54,893 nt of DNA from Rubrivivax sp. (GTDB taxonomy: Bacteria > Pseudomonadota > Gammaproteobacteria > Burkholderiales > Burkholderiaceae_C). Position 1 is the stretch's first letter. Every line of letters starts with the position of its first letter. Positions 8,012 through 19,021 of this stretch are shown here, piece after piece. Where the stretch lies: the NCBI GenBank assembly GCA_019635285.1, contig JAHBZS010000033.1, positions 1-54,893 on the forward strand. The letters run 5' to 3'. Under the pieces are notes generated by a model. That model ran no database searches, had not been told where the DNA came from, and saw only the letters and a program-made list of their open reading frames with translations. A program made the position numbers and the translations under genes.

Positions 8012-8827
8012 CTATTCGATGCCGGATTTTAAGGGCACGAAGTGCACCGCCTCATGCACCGCGCGCCGCAACTCCTCGCCTTGCCGATCGACCACCAGCA
8101 GCACCTGCCCACCGCGCGACGGCCCCTGCATCGGCGCCACCAGCCGGCCGCCATCGGCCAGCTGTTCCAGCCAGGCGGGCGGCAGGTCATCGCCGCCGGC
8201 CGCCGCGATGATGCTGTCGTAGGGCGCATTGGGCGGGTGGCCGATGCGGCCGTCGCCGTAGACCAGGCGGATATGGCCGGCACGCTGCGCGCCGAGGTTG
8301 GCTCGGGCCTTGTCGTGCAAGGGCTTCAGGCGCTCGACCGACAACACACGCGTCGCCATCTGCCCCAGCAGCGCGGTCTGGTAGCCGCAGCCGGTGCCGA
8401 TCTCCAGCACGCGGCCCAGGCTGCCGCTGCGCCGCGCCTGGCCGCCTTCGTGCAGCAGGCTCAGCATGCGTGCCACCACCGAGGGTTTGGAGATCGTCTG
8501 CCCCAGGCCGATCGGCAGGCTCGTGTCCTCGTAGGCCTGCGTGGCCAGCGCGCTATCGACGAACTGGTGGCGGGGCACCGAGAGCATCGCGCGGCAGACG
8601 GCGTCATGGCAATGGAACTCGCGTCGCAAGCGCTGCACCAGCGCATGGCGCACCGCGGCGGAGTCCATGCCCAGGCCGCTGGGCTGGTGCCGCTGCGCCG
8701 CGTCGCGTGCGGCCTGATGCAGCGGCGCCTGCGGCCGCAGCGTCTGCGGGCCGGACGCTGGGCTGCGCGGCACCGTCTGCTCCAGTTGCACCGGGAAGCG
8801 CGCGCCGCGCGCCGGCTTCGGCGTCAC
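8012..8827 (-). CDS. pcm: Protein-L-isoaspartate O-methyltransferase
   Basis: 271-residue SAM-dependent methyltransferase that starts repair of isoaspartyl damage in aged proteins. The SAM-binding motif LEIGTGCGYQTALL and the family motif LPIGLGQTISKPSVVARM are present. A 60-residue Pro/Ala-rich N-terminal extension precedes the catalytic domain, as in related Burkholderiales. The start is GTG at 8827; an internal ATG at MDSAAVRHALV is an alternative. It lies 13 bases downstream of surE in the classical surE-pcm-nlpD order. Confidence 0.9.
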   Translation of the reverse strand: MTPKPARGARFPVQLEQTVPRSPASGPQTLRPQAPLHQAARDAAQRHQPSGLGMDSAAVRHALVQRLRREFHCHDAVCRAMLSVPRHQFVDSALATQAYEDTSLPIGLGQTISKPSVVARMLSLLHEGGQARRSGSLGRVLEIGTGCGYQTALLGQMATRVLSVERLKPLHDKARANLGAQRAGHIRLVYGDGRIGHPPNAPYDSIIAAAGGDDLPPAWLEQLADGGRLVAPMQGPSRGGQVLLVVDRQGEELRRAVHEAVHFVPLKSGIE

Positions 8828-8840
8828 CGCCAGGCCCCGC

Positions 8841-9593
8841 TCATGTCAGGTCGGACCAGCGACCCAGCGCGGCATGATCGGTCAGGTCCACCTGCAGCGG
8901 CGTGATCGAGATGCAGCCTTGTGCGGTGGCATGGAAATCGGTGCCTTCGCCACCATCGCGGGCGTCGCCGGCCGGGCCGATCCAGTAGATGGGCTCGCCG
9001 CGCGGGCTGGTCTGGCGGATCACCGCCTGGCTGGCATGGCGGCGGCCGAGCCGGGTGACGCGCCGCGGCAGCCGCGGCGCATCGGCGACGTTGGGGATGT
9101 TGACGTTGAGCAGCCACGGGCCGGCCGGCATGCCGCCGGCCAGCACGCGGTCGATGATCTGCCGCGCCGCCACGGCCGCGGCGTCGATCTCGCCCCAGCC
9201 CTTGGTGACCTGAGAAAACGCGATCGCCGGAATGCCGAACAGATAGCCTTCCATCGCCGCCGCCACCGTGCCCGAATAGAGCGTGTCGTCGCCCATGTTG
9301 GCGCCGTTGTTGATGCCCGACAGCACCAGGTCGGGGCGTTGCGGCAGCAGGCCCGTCAGGGCCACGTGCACGCAGTCCGACGGCGTGCCGTTGACGACCT
9401 TGAAGCCGCGCACCGCCTCGCCGGCGGCTTCGAATACCGACAGCGGGCGGTTCAGCGTCAGCGCGTTCGAGGTCCCGCTGGCGTTCTGCTCCGGGGCGAC
9501 CACGTCGATCTCGCCCAGGCCGCGGCAGGCGCGTACCAGCGCCGCCAGTCCGGGCGCCAGATAGCCGTCGTCGTTGGCGATGAGGATACGCAT
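8841..9593 (-). CDS. surE: 5'/3'-nucleotidase SurE
   Basis: 250-residue metal-dependent nucleotidase acting on nucleoside monophosphates. The N-terminal motif [14 protein letters not shown] holds the metal-binding Asp pair. [21 protein letters not shown] and the Asn of the APEQNASG loop are intact. The ATG at 9593 is preceded by TACAAT only six bases upstream, so the transcript may be leaderless or nearly so (inference). It is the first gene of the surE-pcm-nlpD operon and is divergent from the oxidoreductase gene. Confidence 0.93.
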   Translation of the reverse strand: MRILIANDDGYLAPGLAALVRACRGLGEIDVVAPEQNASGTSNALTLNRPLSVFEAAGEAVRGFKVVNGTPSDCVHVALTGLLPQRPDLVLSGINNGANMGDDTLYSGTVAAAMEGYLFGIPAIAFSQVTKGWGEIDAAAVAARQIIDRVLAGGMPAGPWLLNVNIPNVADAPRLPRRVTRLGRRHASQAVIRQTSPRGEPIYWIGPAGDARDGGEGTDFHATAQGCISITPLQVDLTDHAALGRWSDLT

Positions 9594-9668
9594 CGTTGCA
9601 TTGTAGGCAGCCGTGCCCGGGCGTCGGACATGCCTATCATTCCTGCACCTGCAACGGAGGACACGCCC

Positions 9669-10646
9669 ATGCAAGCCTGGTACTGCGAAACACTGAGTGG
9701 CCCCGAGGGCCTGGTCTGGAAGGACGTGCCGACGCCGCTGCCAGGGCCCGGCGAGGTGCGCATCGCCATCCGCGCCGCCAGCCTGAACTTTCCCGACACG
9801 CTGACCGTGCGCGGCAAGTACCAGTTCAAGCCCGAGCTGCCCTTCGTGCCCGGCTCCGAATACGCCGGCGTGGTGGACGCGGTGGGCGACGGCGTGACGC
9901 AGCTGAAGGTGGGCGACGCGGTGGCCGCGATGGGCTCGACCGGCGGCTTTGCCACGCACGGCATCGCGCCGGCCAAGTCGGTGCTCAAGCTGCCGCCCGG
10001 CTTCGCGCTGGAAGATGCGGCGGCCTTCGCGCTGACCTACGGCACGACGCACCATGCGCTGGTCGACCGCGCGGCGCTGCAGCCCGGCGAAACCGTGCTG
10101 GTGCTCGGCGCGGCCGGCGGCGTCGGCACCTCGGCCATCCAGGTGGCCAAGGCGGTGGGCGCGAAGGTCATCGCCGGCGCGTCCAGCGACGAGAAGTGCA
10201 CGTTCTGCCGCACGCTGGGCGCCGACGCGACCATCAACTACGCGACGCAGAACGTGCGCGACGCGCTGAAGGAGCTGACCGGCGGCAAGGGGCCCGACGT
10301 GGTCTACGACCCGGTGGGTGGCGACCTGGCCGAGCCGGTGTTCCGCTCGATCGCCTGGCGCGGCCGCTACCTGGTGATCGGCTTCGCGCAGGGCAGCATC
10401 CCGGCGCTGCCGCTGAACCTGCCGCTGCTGAAGGGCGCGTCGATCGTCGGCGTGTTCTGGGGCGACTTCGTGCGCCGTGAGCCCGAGAACAGCGCGCGCG
10501 GCATGGCGGAACTCGCCAAGTGGTATGCCGAAGGCAAGATCAAGCCGGCCATCGACCGGCGCCTGCCGATGCGCGAGCTGCCCGCCGCCTACGAGCACAT
10601 GGCCACACGCAAGGTGCAAGGCAAGGTGGTGCTGGTCAACGACTGA
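9669..10646 (+). CDS. NADPH:quinone oxidoreductase family protein (zinc-less MDR)
   Basis: 325-residue medium-chain dehydrogenase/reductase of the quinone oxidoreductase branch. The GroES-like domain spans residues 1-120. The Rossmann domain carries [20 protein letters not shown] near residues 140-160, and the C-terminal motif is [15 protein letters not shown]. No structural or catalytic zinc cysteine cluster is seen. The start is ATG 9669 with GGAGG eight bases upstream; a longer open frame upstream is antisense to surE. The substrate is unknown, an enoyl thioester or a quinone being both possible. Confidence 0.88.
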   Translation: MQAWYCETLSGPEGLVWKDVPTPLPGPGEVRIAIRAASLNFPDTLTVRGKYQFKPELPFVPGSEYAGVVDAVGDGVTQLKVGDAVAAMGSTGGFATHGIAPAKSVLKLPPGFALEDAAAFALTYGTTHHALVDRAALQPGETVLVLGAAGGVGTSAIQVAKAVGAKVIAGASSDEKCTFCRTLGADATINYATQNVRDALKELTGGKGPDVVYDPVGGDLAEPVFRSIAWRGRYLVIGFAQGSIPALPLNLPLLKGASIVGVFWGDFVRREPENSARGMAELAKWYAEGKIKPAIDRRLPMRELPAAYEHMATRKVQGKVVLVND

Positions 10647-10697
10647 AGGGGCGGCTTCTCGGCTAGCATGGTCCGCGAGCAAGAAGGAGTCCACCCG

Positions 10698-11435
10698 ATG
10701 GCCGTCAAGGTGCTGATCGTCGAAGACAACCCGGTGGCGCGCAGTTTCCTGTGCCGGGTGGTGCGCGAGAGTTTCAGCGACCAGATCGCCATCACCGAGG
10801 CCGGAGACCTGGAGTCGGCGCGCAAGCAGATCAACCTGACCGGCGGCGCGACGGGCCTGCACGGCGTCGACCCGTTCAAGTTGCTGCTCGTCGACCTGGA
10901 ACTGCCCGACGGCAACGGCATGGAACTGCTGGCCGAGCTGTCGCAGTACCCGGCGACGAAGATCGTCACCACGCTGTACTCGGACGATGACCACCTGTTC
11001 CCCGCGCTGCAGTGCGGCGCCGACGGCTACCTGCTGAAGGAGGACCGCTTCGAGGTGCTGGTCGAGGAGCTGCAGAAGATCGTGCGCGGCCAGCCGCCGC
11101 TGTCGCCGGCCATCGCACGGCGCCTGCTCACGCACTTCCGCCCTGCCGGCAGCGCGGAAGCGGCCCCCGCCGGCCCCGGCTTCAGCTCGGCCGGCAGCTT
11201 CCAGAGCAGCCGGCCGGTGCCGATCGAGAAGCCTCTCGACCACGAGCGGCTGACGCCGCGCGAGAGCGAGGTGCTCACCTATCTGAGCAAGGGCTTCACG
11301 ATCAAGGAGATCGCCTCGCTGATGGGCATCAAGTGGTTCACCGTCAACGACCACATCAAGTCCATCTACAAGAAGCTCAACGTGTCCAGCCGCGCCGAGG
11401 CGGCCGTGCTGGCCAGCAAGCAGGGGCTGGTGTGA
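10698..11435 (+). CDS. Response regulator, NarL/LuxR family
   Basis: 245 residues. The N-terminal receiver has the acidic pair in VLIVEDN, phosphoacceptor Asp in [11 protein letters not shown] (about residue 65) and the later Lys in LLKEDRF. The C-terminal LuxR-type helix-turn-helix is [29 protein letters not shown] 10698 is preceded by AAGGAG. The sensor kinase gene starts four bases after its stop, so the two form a cognate pair. The stimulus and target genes are not evident. Confidence 0.92.
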   Translation: MAVKVLIVEDNPVARSFLCRVVRESFSDQIAITEAGDLESARKQINLTGGATGLHGVDPFKLLLVDLELPDGNGMELLAELSQYPATKIVTTLYSDDDHLFPALQCGADGYLLKEDRFEVLVEELQKIVRGQPPLSPAIARRLLTHFRPAGSAEAAPAGPGFSSAGSFQSSRPVPIEKPLDHERLTPRESEVLTYLSKGFTIKEIASLMGIKWFTVNDHIKSIYKKLNVSSRAEAAVLASKQGLV

Positions 11436-11439
11436 GGCG

Positions 11440-13716
11440 ATGAACCGCCGCGGCTCGCCTGGCGCGGTGGATCGGGCGCCGGCGAGGCAGGCGTCACCGG
11501 CCGCCTGGGCCGGCGACGACGGCGCCGACGCACACGCCTGGCCGGGCACGCCGAAGCCCATGCGCGGCACACAGCGGCTGCGTCGCCGCGATCTGGCGGC
11601 CGTCGCGCTGCTCGGCTGCCTGGGCCTGCTCGCGCTGCTGCAGGTGCTGGCGACCAGCCCGTTCATCGATGCCCGCTGGCGCGCCGCCGGCGCCGCGGTG
11701 GAACTGGTATCCAGCCCGCTGCCGGCGCTGCACAGTCTGGCGGGCAGCCGGCTGGCCCGCATCACCGGCAGCGACGGCAGCGCCATCGCGGTCGATGGCG
11801 GCCTGCTGCAACGTGCGCCGCGCTGGATCGTCGACGACACGAAGCGCGAGCGGCAAAGCGCGTTGCAGCGGCAGCTGGCCGCGATGCTCGCCCAGGGCCC
11901 GGTGACGCTGCACTTCGCCGGCGGGCCACAGGTGGAGGTGCCTGCCACGGGACGCGGCTGGGGCGGGCTCGGCGCCCTGTTCTGGCTGACTGCGGCGGTG
12001 GCGATGACCTTGTTGCTGGTGACCGCCGCCGTGCTGCGCGCACGGCCGCGCTGGCGCAACCTGCCCTATGCGGTTATCAGCCTCAGCCAGGCCGCCAACC
12101 TGCTGTCCATCGGCATCGAGGCCCTGCCGGGGCTGGGGCTGCCGCCCGGCTTCGCCGCACACGGCGCGCTGGCGCGCATGGCCTTCGATCTCTGCAGCGC
12201 GGCCGCGATGGTCCAGCTGGCGACGCTGCAGCCGCTGCGCCTGCCCGCGGGCCGCTGGATCGCCGCCGCCACCTGGGCGGCCTGCCTGCTGCTGCTGGCC
12301 ATGGCGCAGCGCCGGATGCTGCCGCATGCCTGGTGGTGGACGCAGGCCGGCATGCTCGCCTGCGGCGTGCTGACCATCGGGCTGATGTCCTGGTCGTACC
12401 GGCTCGAGCCGAACCCCTTCGCGCTGCTGCTGCGCCGCCTGGCGGCCGCGGCCACGGTGACCCTGGCGCTGCTGTGCATCGCCATGGTTGCGGCCGACCG
12501 CGGCGCAGGCGGGTTGCGCGGCGACCTGTCCTTCGGCGCGGTGGTCTGGTATCTGTTCCTGGCCACGCTGGTGCTGCTGCTGCCGATGTTCTGGCGCGCA
12601 CAGCCGCTGATGCGCGAGCTGGCCATGCTCACCGGCACCAGCTCGGTGGCCATCTCGCTGGACATGCTGATCGAGTCGGTGTTCCTGGTCGGCGACTTCG
12701 TGTCGCTGTCGCTGTCGGTGTTCTTCGCCTTGGCCGTGTATGCCGGCGCGCGCCGCTGGCTGATGCGGCCGATGCGCGGCCAGCATGTGCCGGGGGCGGA
12801 GCGCATGTTCGAAAGGCTCTATCGCGTGCTGCGCGAGGTCGAGGCGCGGCCGCGCGACAGCGGCGAGTTGCTGACGCACCTGCTGCGCGACCTGTTCGAG
12901 CCCTTGCAGGTGCGCACGCTCGACCGCGCCATCACGCGCTCGCGCGTGCTCAGCGACGGCTCGGCGCTGCTGGTGCCGCTGCCCGCCATGGAGGCCGGAC
13001 ACGACGGTGCTGGCGACCGCGCCATCGTGCTGCGCTTCGCCGAGCGCGGCAAGCGCATGTTCTCCATCGACGATGCGCGCCTGACCGACCGCGTGGTCGA
13101 GCAGCTGCGCCGCGCGCTGGCCTACGACCGCGCGGTCGAACGCGGCCGCAGCGAGGAGCGCGCTCGCATCGCCGCCGACCTGCACGACGACATCGGCGCG
13201 CGCCTGCTGACGCTGATGTACAAGGCGCAGACGCCGGAGATGGAGGACTACATCCGGCACACGCTGAAGGACCTGAAGACGCTGACCCGCGGCCTGGCCA
13301 GCAGCGACCAGCGCCTGTCGCATGCCACCGCCGAATGGAAGGCAGACATCGCGCAGCGCCTGGGCGCGGCGCAGATCGACCTCAGCTGGACCTTCTCCTT
13401 CGACCGCGACATCGTGCTCGGCGTGGTGCAGTGGTCGGCGTTGACGCGCGTGCTGCGCGAGCTGGTCAGCAACGTCATCCAGCACTCCTGCGCCACGCAC
13501 CTCGAGGTCTCGGCGACCTTGCGCGGCGGCCAGCTGCGGCTGACGCTGGCCGACGACGGCATCGGCCGCAACCCGCAGGCCTGGTCGCACGGCCTGGGGC
13601 TGGGCGGCGTGCGCAAACGCGCCAAGTTGCTGGGGGGCGACGTGCAATGGCGCGAGAACGGGCGCGCCGGCGTCATCTGCACCGTGCTGATACCGGACAT
13701 CACGGCGCGCCATTGA
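11440..13716 (+). CDS. Membrane sensor histidine kinase, NarX/LiaS (HisKA_3) type
   Basis: 758 residues. One N-terminal membrane segment (about 50-70), a periplasmic stretch of about 110 residues, then seven or more closely spaced membrane segments (about 180-450) resembling a 7TM sensory module. These are followed by a cytoplasmic region and the kinase core. The phospho-acceptor His lies in [16 protein letters not shown] near residue 581. The ATPase domain has the N-box [10 protein letters not shown] and [16 protein letters not shown]. The first 40 residues are low-complexity, and an internal ATG at 11560 is an alternative start. Cognate to the upstream regulator. Confidence 0.88.
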   Translation: MNRRGSPGAVDRAPARQASPAAWAGDDGADAHAWPGTPKPMRGTQRLRRRDLAAVALLGCLGLLALLQVLATSPFIDARWRAAGAAVELVSSPLPALHSLAGSRLARITGSDGSAIAVDGGLLQRAPRWIVDDTKRERQSALQRQLAAMLAQGPVTLHFAGGPQVEVPATGRGWGGLGALFWLTAAVAMTLLLVTAAVLRARPRWRNLPYAVISLSQAANLLSIGIEALPGLGLPPGFAAHGALARMAFDLCSAAAMVQLATLQPLRLPAGRWIAAATWAACLLLLAMAQRRMLPHAWWWTQAGMLACGVLTIGLMSWSYRLEPNPFALLLRRLAAAATVTLALLCIAMVAADRGAGGLRGDLSFGAVVWYLFLATLVLLLPMFWRAQPLMRELAMLTGTSSVAISLDMLIESVFLVGDFVSLSLSVFFALAVYAGARRWLMRPMRGQHVPGAERMFERLYRVLREVEARPRDSGELLTHLLRDLFEPLQVRTLDRAITRSRVLSDGSALLVPLPAMEAGHDGAGDRAIVLRFAERGKRMFSIDDARLTDRVVEQLRRALAYDRAVERGRSEERARIAADLHDDIGARLLTLMYKAQTPEMEDYIRHTLKDLKTLTRGLASSDQRLSHATAEWKADIAQRLGAAQIDLSWTFSFDRDIVLGVVQWSALTRVLRELVSNVIQHSCATHLEVSATLRGGQLRLTLADDGIGRNPQAWSHGLGLGGVRKRAKLLGGDVQWRENGRAGVICTVLIPDITARH

Positions 13717-13738
13717 GCGGGGCCGACGCACCCCGCTC
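13715..13738 (+). terminator. Stem-loop after the sensor kinase gene
   Basis: A perfect 8-bp inverted repeat (GAGCGGGG and CCCCGCTC, 8-base loop) overlaps the kinase stop codon. There is no T-tract, so termination would be weak. The sequence right after it contains GATAAT (13742-13747), a possible -10 element seven bases before dapC. Confidence 0.4.
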
Positions 13739-13753
13739 CGGGATAATCGCGGC

Positions 13754-14946
13754 ATGAATCCGCTGCTCTCCCGGCTGCACCCCTACCCCTTCGAACGCCT
13801 GCGCGAGCTGTCGGCCGGCATCGTGCCCTCCAAGGACCATGCGCCCATCGGCCTGGGCATCGGCGAACCACGGCATGCCACGCCGGCGCTGGTCGAGGAG
13901 GCGCTGGTCCGGGCGCTGCCCGGGCTGTCGGTCTACCCGGCCACGGCCGGCGAACCGGCGCTGCGCGATGCCTTTGCCGGCTGGCTGCAGCGGCGCTACG
14001 GCGTGACGGTCGACCCGCTGACGCAGACGCTGCCGGTGAACGGCTCGCGCGAGGCGCTGTTCGCCTTCGCCCAGGTGGTCATCGACCCGACGCGTCCGGG
14101 CGCCACCGTGGTCTGCCCCAATCCGTTCTACCAGATCTATGAAGGCGCGGCGCTGCTGGCCGGCGCGCAGACCGCCTTCGCCAACAGCGACCCGGCGCGC
14201 AACTTCGCGGCGGACTGGGCGCGCATCGACGCGGACACCTGGTCGCGCACGCAGCTGCTGTACGTCTGCTCGCCCGGCAACCCCACCGGCGCGGTGATGC
14301 CCCTGGACGAATGGCGCACCCTCTTCGAGCTGAGCGATCGGCATGGCTTCGTCATCGCCAGCGACGAGTGTTACTCCGAGATCTACTTCCGCGACGAGCC
14401 GCCGCTGGGGGCACTGCAGGCGGCCAAGGCCCTGGGACGCGACGACTTCCGCAACCTGGTGGCCTTCACCAGCCTGTCCAAGCGTTCCAACGTGCCGGGG
14501 CTGCGCTCGGGCTTCGTCGCCGGCGATGCGCGGCTGCTGAAGGCCTTCTTGCTGTACCGCACCTACCACGGCAGCGCGATGAGCCTGCCGGTGCAGCGCG
14601 CCAGCCTTGCCGCCTGGGGCGACGAGGCGCATGTGGTCAGCAACCGCGACTTGTACCGCAGCAAATTCGCTCAGGTCATGCCACTTCTGGCCGATGTCCT
14701 GGATGTGCGGCTACCGGACGCAGGGTTCTACCTGTGGGCCGGCGTGCCGGGTGGGGACGACGTCGGCTTCGCGATGCAACTGCTGGCTCAATACAATGTA
14801 TCCGTGCTTCCGGGAAGCCTGCTGGCGCGCCAGGCGCAGGGGCTGAATCCCGGCGCCGGGCGCATCCGCATGGCGCTGGTAGCACCCGTGGACGCCTGCG
14901 TCGAAGCGGCGCAGCGCATCCGTCGTTTCACCCTCTCGAGCCAGCC

Positions 14947-14950
<4 letters not shown>
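13754..14950 (+). CDS. dapC: Succinyldiaminopimelate transaminase
   Basis: 398-residue class I/II PLP aminotransferase for the succinylase branch of lysine and meso-diaminopimelate synthesis. The PLP lysine is in [17 protein letters not shown] (around residue 240), with the Asp/Tyr anchor in [10 protein letters not shown] and NPTG in [10 protein letters not shown]. The start ATG 13754 follows a GATAAT box closely, so the leader is very short. Its stop overlaps the dapD start (ATGA). Neighbours dapD and dapE support the specific assignment over a generic aminotransferase. Confidence 0.93.
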
Positions 14951-15768
<818 letters not shown>

Positions 15769-15784
15769 AACGGGAAGGATCGGC

Positions 15785-16966
15785 ATGAGTGCAGGCAACA
15801 TGGAGAGGGTCCTGCGGCTGATGGCCGAGAGGAACGCGTCCGACGTCTACCTGTCGGCCAACACGCCGATCCTGATCCGCATCAACGGCCAGATCCTGCA
15901 GCTGTCGGACCAGGTGCTGTCGCCGCCGCAGATCCGCCAGCTGCTGGGCGAGGTGCTGACGCCGAAGCAGTTCGAGGAATACGACGACACCGGCGAGCTG
16001 AACCTGGCCATCGGCCTGCCGGGCATCGGCAGCTTCCGCATGTCGGCCTTCCGCCAGCGCGGCACGATGGCCGCCGTCTTCCGCTGCATCCCCTTCGACA
16101 TCCCGGCGCTGGACAGCCTGGGGGTGCCGCCGCTGCTGTCGACCCTGGTGCTGGAAAAGCGCGGCCTGATCCTGATGGTCGGCGCCACCGGCACCGGCAA
16201 GAGCACGACGCTGGCCGCCATGCTGGAATGGCGCAACCAACAGGCCACCGGCCACATCCTGACCATCGAGGATCCGATTGAGTTCCTCTTCACCAACAAG
16301 AAGTCGGTGGTCAACCAGCGCGAGGTCGGACGCGACTGCGAGACGCTGCAGGTGGCGCTGAAGAACGCGCTGCGCCAGGCGCCGGACTGCATCCTCATCG
16401 GCGAAATCCGCGACCGCGAGACCATGACCGCGGCCATCTCCTATGCGCTTTCGGGCCACCTGGTGCTGGCCACGCTGCACGCCAACAACAGCTACCACGC
16501 GCTGGGCCGCATCCTGTCCTTCTACACGCCCGAGTCGCGCCCCGCACTGCTGGCCGACCTGGCCGCCGGGCTGCGCGCGGTGATCTCGCAGCGGCTGCTG
16601 CGCGCCAACGGCGGCGGCCGCGTCGCCGCCGTCGAGGTGCTGCTGAACACCGTGCTGGTCGCCGAACTGATCGAACAAGGCGACATCGCCGGCGTCAAGG
16701 AGGCGATGGAGAAGTCGCTGGCCGAAGGCTCGCAGAGCTTCGAGGTCGACATCGCGCGGCTCATCACCGAAGGCGTGGTCTCGCGCGACGAGGGCATGGC
16801 GCATGCCGATTCGCCGACCAACCTGCTCTGGCGCCTGCACAACGACACGGCACCGGTCTCCAAGGCCGTGGCGCCGAAACCCGAACAGGACGGCGCCAGC
16901 TTCACCGACATCACGCTGGACGTGCTGCCGCCCGAATCGCGCGCGGTGCCGCTCGGGCCGCGATGA
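15785..16966 (+). CDS. PilT/PilU-type retraction ATPase inside the dap operon
   Basis: 393-residue secretion-type hexameric ATPase for type IV pilus retraction. The N-terminal PAS-like domain begins [19 protein letters not shown]. Walker [11 protein letters not shown] is near residue 138, the Asp box is [10 protein letters not shown], Walker [14 protein letters not shown], and the His box [16 protein letters not shown]. The C-terminal tail of about 40 residues is longer than in PilT and resembles PilU. GGAAGGA precedes ATG 15785. It lies between dapD and dapE, a placement I recall from other Burkholderiales. Confidence 0.88.
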   Translation: MSAGNMERVLRLMAERNASDVYLSANTPILIRINGQILQLSDQVLSPPQIRQLLGEVLTPKQFEEYDDTGELNLAIGLPGIGSFRMSAFRQRGTMAAVFRCIPFDIPALDSLGVPPLLSTLVLEKRGLILMVGATGTGKSTTLAAMLEWRNQQATGHILTIEDPIEFLFTNKKSVVNQREVGRDCETLQVALKNALRQAPDCILIGEIRDRETMTAAISYALSGHLVLATLHANNSYHALGRILSFYTPESRPALLADLAAGLRAVISQRLLRANGGGRVAAVEVLLNTVLVAELIEQGDIAGVKEAMEKSLAEGSQSFEVDIARLITEGVVSRDEGMAHADSPTNLLWRLHNDTAPVSKAVAPKPEQDGASFTDITLDVLPPESRAVPLGPR

Positions 16967-17021
16967 CGCCGCTGCGCTCACGTCGCGCGTGGCGCCCGGG
17001 CGCCGCGGCCCGGCGGTACCG

Positions 17022-18164
17022 ATGAACGCACTCCGCCTGGCCGAGGCGCTGATCTCCCGCGCCAGCGTCACGCCGCAGGACGGTGGCTGCCAGGCCCTGC
17101 TGGCCGAACGCCTGCAGCGGGCCGGTTTCCACTGCGAGACGCTGGTCTGCGGGCCCGAGGACTTTCGCGTGACCAACCTGTGGGCGCTGCGCCGCGGCGC
17201 CCGGCCCGGGCCGACCTTGGCCTTCGCCGGCCATACCGACGTGGTGCCCACCGGCCCGCTGGACCAGTGGCGCAGCGACCCCTTCGCGCCGACGCACCGC
17301 GACGGGCATCTGTACGGCCGCGGCGCCGCCGACATGAAGACCTCGATCGCGGCGATGGTCGTGGCGGTGGAAGAGTTCGTGCAGCAGCATGCGGCGCACG
17401 CCGGCGCGATCGCCTTCTTGCTGACCAGCGACGAAGAAGGCCCGTCGGTCGACGGCACGGTGCGGCTGGTCGAACTGGTGCAGTCGCGCGGCATGTCGTT
17501 GGACGCCTGCATCGTCGGCGAACCCACGTCGGTGGAGCGCCTGGGCGACATGATCAAGAACGGCCGGCGCGGCACGCTGTCCGGCCGCCTCAAGGTCCGC
17601 GGCGTGCAGGGCCACATCGCCTACCCGCACCTGGCGCGCAACCCGATCCACGAGGCGGCCCCGGCGCTGGCCGAGCTGGTGGCCATGCGCTGGGACGACG
17701 GCAACGAGTTCTTCCCGCCGACCAGCTGGCAGATGTCGAACATCCATGCCGGCACCGGCGCCGGCAACGTCATTCCGGGCGAGCTGGAAGTGATGTTCAA
17801 CTTCCGCTTCAGCAACGAGTCCAGCGCCGATTCGCTGAAGGCCCGCGTGCACGCGCTGCTGGACCGGCATCGGCTGGACTACGAGCTGGCGTGGACGCTG
17901 GGCGGCGAAACCTTCCTCACGCCCCCGGGCACGCTGAGCCGCGCGCTCGGCCAGGCCATCGAGAGCGAGACCGGCGTCACGCCCACGCTGTCCACCACCG
18001 GCGGCACCTCCGACGGGCGCTTCATCGCCAGGATCTGCCCGCAGGTGGTGGAATTCGGCCCCCTCAACGCCAGCATCCACAAGATCGACGAGAACGTCGC
18101 GGTCGACGATATCGAGCGCCTGAAGAACATCTACCGCCGCACGTTGGAGAATATGCTGACGTGA
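17022..18164 (+). CDS. dapE: Succinyl-diaminopimelate desuccinylase
   Basis: 380-residue M20 metallohydrolase that releases L,L-diaminopimelate from its succinyl form. The metal and catalytic residues sit in [22 protein letters not shown] (metal Asp), [12 protein letters not shown] (catalytic Glu and metal Glu) and IVGEPT. The dimerisation lid domain and the C-terminal metal His region ([13 protein letters not shown]) are complete. ATG 17022 gives the standard DapE N-terminus. Its stop overlaps the GTG start of prmB. Confidence 0.94.
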   Translation: MNALRLAEALISRASVTPQDGGCQALLAERLQRAGFHCETLVCGPEDFRVTNLWALRRGARPGPTLAFAGHTDVVPTGPLDQWRSDPFAPTHRDGHLYGRGAADMKTSIAAMVVAVEEFVQQHAAHAGAIAFLLTSDEEGPSVDGTVRLVELVQSRGMSLDACIVGEPTSVERLGDMIKNGRRGTLSGRLKVRGVQGHIAYPHLARNPIHEAAPALAELVAMRWDDGNEFFPPTSWQMSNIHAGTGAGNVIPGELEVMFNFRFSNESSADSLKARVHALLDRHRLDYELAWTLGGETFLTPPGTLSRALGQAIESETGVTPTLSTTGGTSDGRFIARICPQVVEFGPLNASIHKIDENVAVDDIERLKNIYRRTLENMLT

Positions 18165-19021
18165 AGCTGCTGGACTTGATTCAACAATGCAGCGCCCGCC
18201 TCCAGGAGGCGGGCGTTTCGTTTGGGCATGGCACGAGCAATGCCTTCGACGAGGCGGTGTGGCTGACGCTGTGGCGCCTGGGCCTGCCGCTGGACGACCT
18301 GGACGGCGTCGCCGACCGGCCGGTGACCGCCGCGCAGCAGGCGGCGGTCGAAGGGCTCATCGAACAACGCATCCGCACGCGCAAGCCCGCTGCGTACCTG
18401 ACCGGCGAGGCCTGGCTGCAAGGCCTGCCCTTCCACATCGACGAGCGTGCCATCGTGCCGCGCTCACTGATCGCCGAGGTGCTGGCCGATGGCCTCATCG
18501 ACGACTGGCTGGGCCGGCCGCCCACGCGCGTGCTCGACCTGTGCACCGGCAACGGCAGCCTGGCGGTGCTGGCGGCGCTGGCCTGGCCCGAGGCCACGGT
18601 CGACGCCACCGACCTGTCGGCCGACGCGCTGGCCGTGGCGCAGCGCAACGTCGAGCGCCATCGGCTCGGTGCGCGCATTCGGCTGCGGCAAGGCGACGGC
18701 CTGGCGGCGGCACAGGGCCGCTATGACCTGCTGCTCTGCAACCCACCCTACGTGAACGACACCGCGATGCAACACCTGCCGGCCGAATACCGCGCCGAAC
18801 CCGCGCTGGCGCTCGCTGGCGGCCCCGACGGCATGGACTTCATCCGCGCGCTGCTGGCGGGCGTCGCCGGCTGCCTGCAGCCGCAGGGCGCGCTGGTGCT
18901 GGAGATCGGCCACGAGCGCGCGCACTTCGAGGCCGCGTTTGCGCAGTTGCAGCCGCTGTGGCTGTCCACCAGCGCGGGCGACGACCAGGTGCTGCTGCTG
19001 GCGGCGGAGGCATTCGCATGA
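18161..19021 (+). CDS. prmB: Ribosomal protein uL3 glutamine N5-methyltransferase
   Basis: 286-residue SAM-dependent methyltransferase. The catalytic NPPY motif is in [11 protein letters not shown], and the SAM-binding motif is [16 protein letters not shown]. The start is GTG at 18161 in a GTGA overlap with dapE; no ATG in frame is nearby and the family N-terminus KLLDLIQQ begins here. A terminator-like hairpin lies within codons 11-19. The stop overlaps the ABC-F start (ATGA). Confidence 0.9.
   Translation: MKLLDLIQQCSARLQEAGVSFGHGTSNAFDEAVWLTLWRLGLPLDDLDGVADRPVTAAQQAAVEGLIEQRIRTRKPAAYLTGEAWLQGLPFHIDERAIVPRSLIAEVLADGLIDDWLGRPPTRVLDLCTGNGSLAVLAALAWPEATVDATDLSADALAVAQRNVERHRLGARIRLRQGDGLAAAQGRYDLLLCNPPYVNDTAMQHLPAEYRAEPALALAGGPDGMDFIRALLAGVAGCLQPQGALVLEIGHERAHFEAAFAQLQPLWLSTSAGDDQVLLLAAEAFA
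18193..18223 (+). other. Terminator-like hairpin inside the prmB 5' coding region
   Basis: A perfect 11-bp inverted repeat (CGCCCGCCTCC, one-base centre, GGAGGCGGGCG) is followed by TTTCGTTT. It lies 30 bases after the prmB start codon, just past dapE. The right arm also contains GGAGG. It looks like an intrinsic terminator or attenuator between the dap genes and prmB, although the encoded peptide [10 protein letters not shown] may itself be conserved. Confidence 0.5.
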
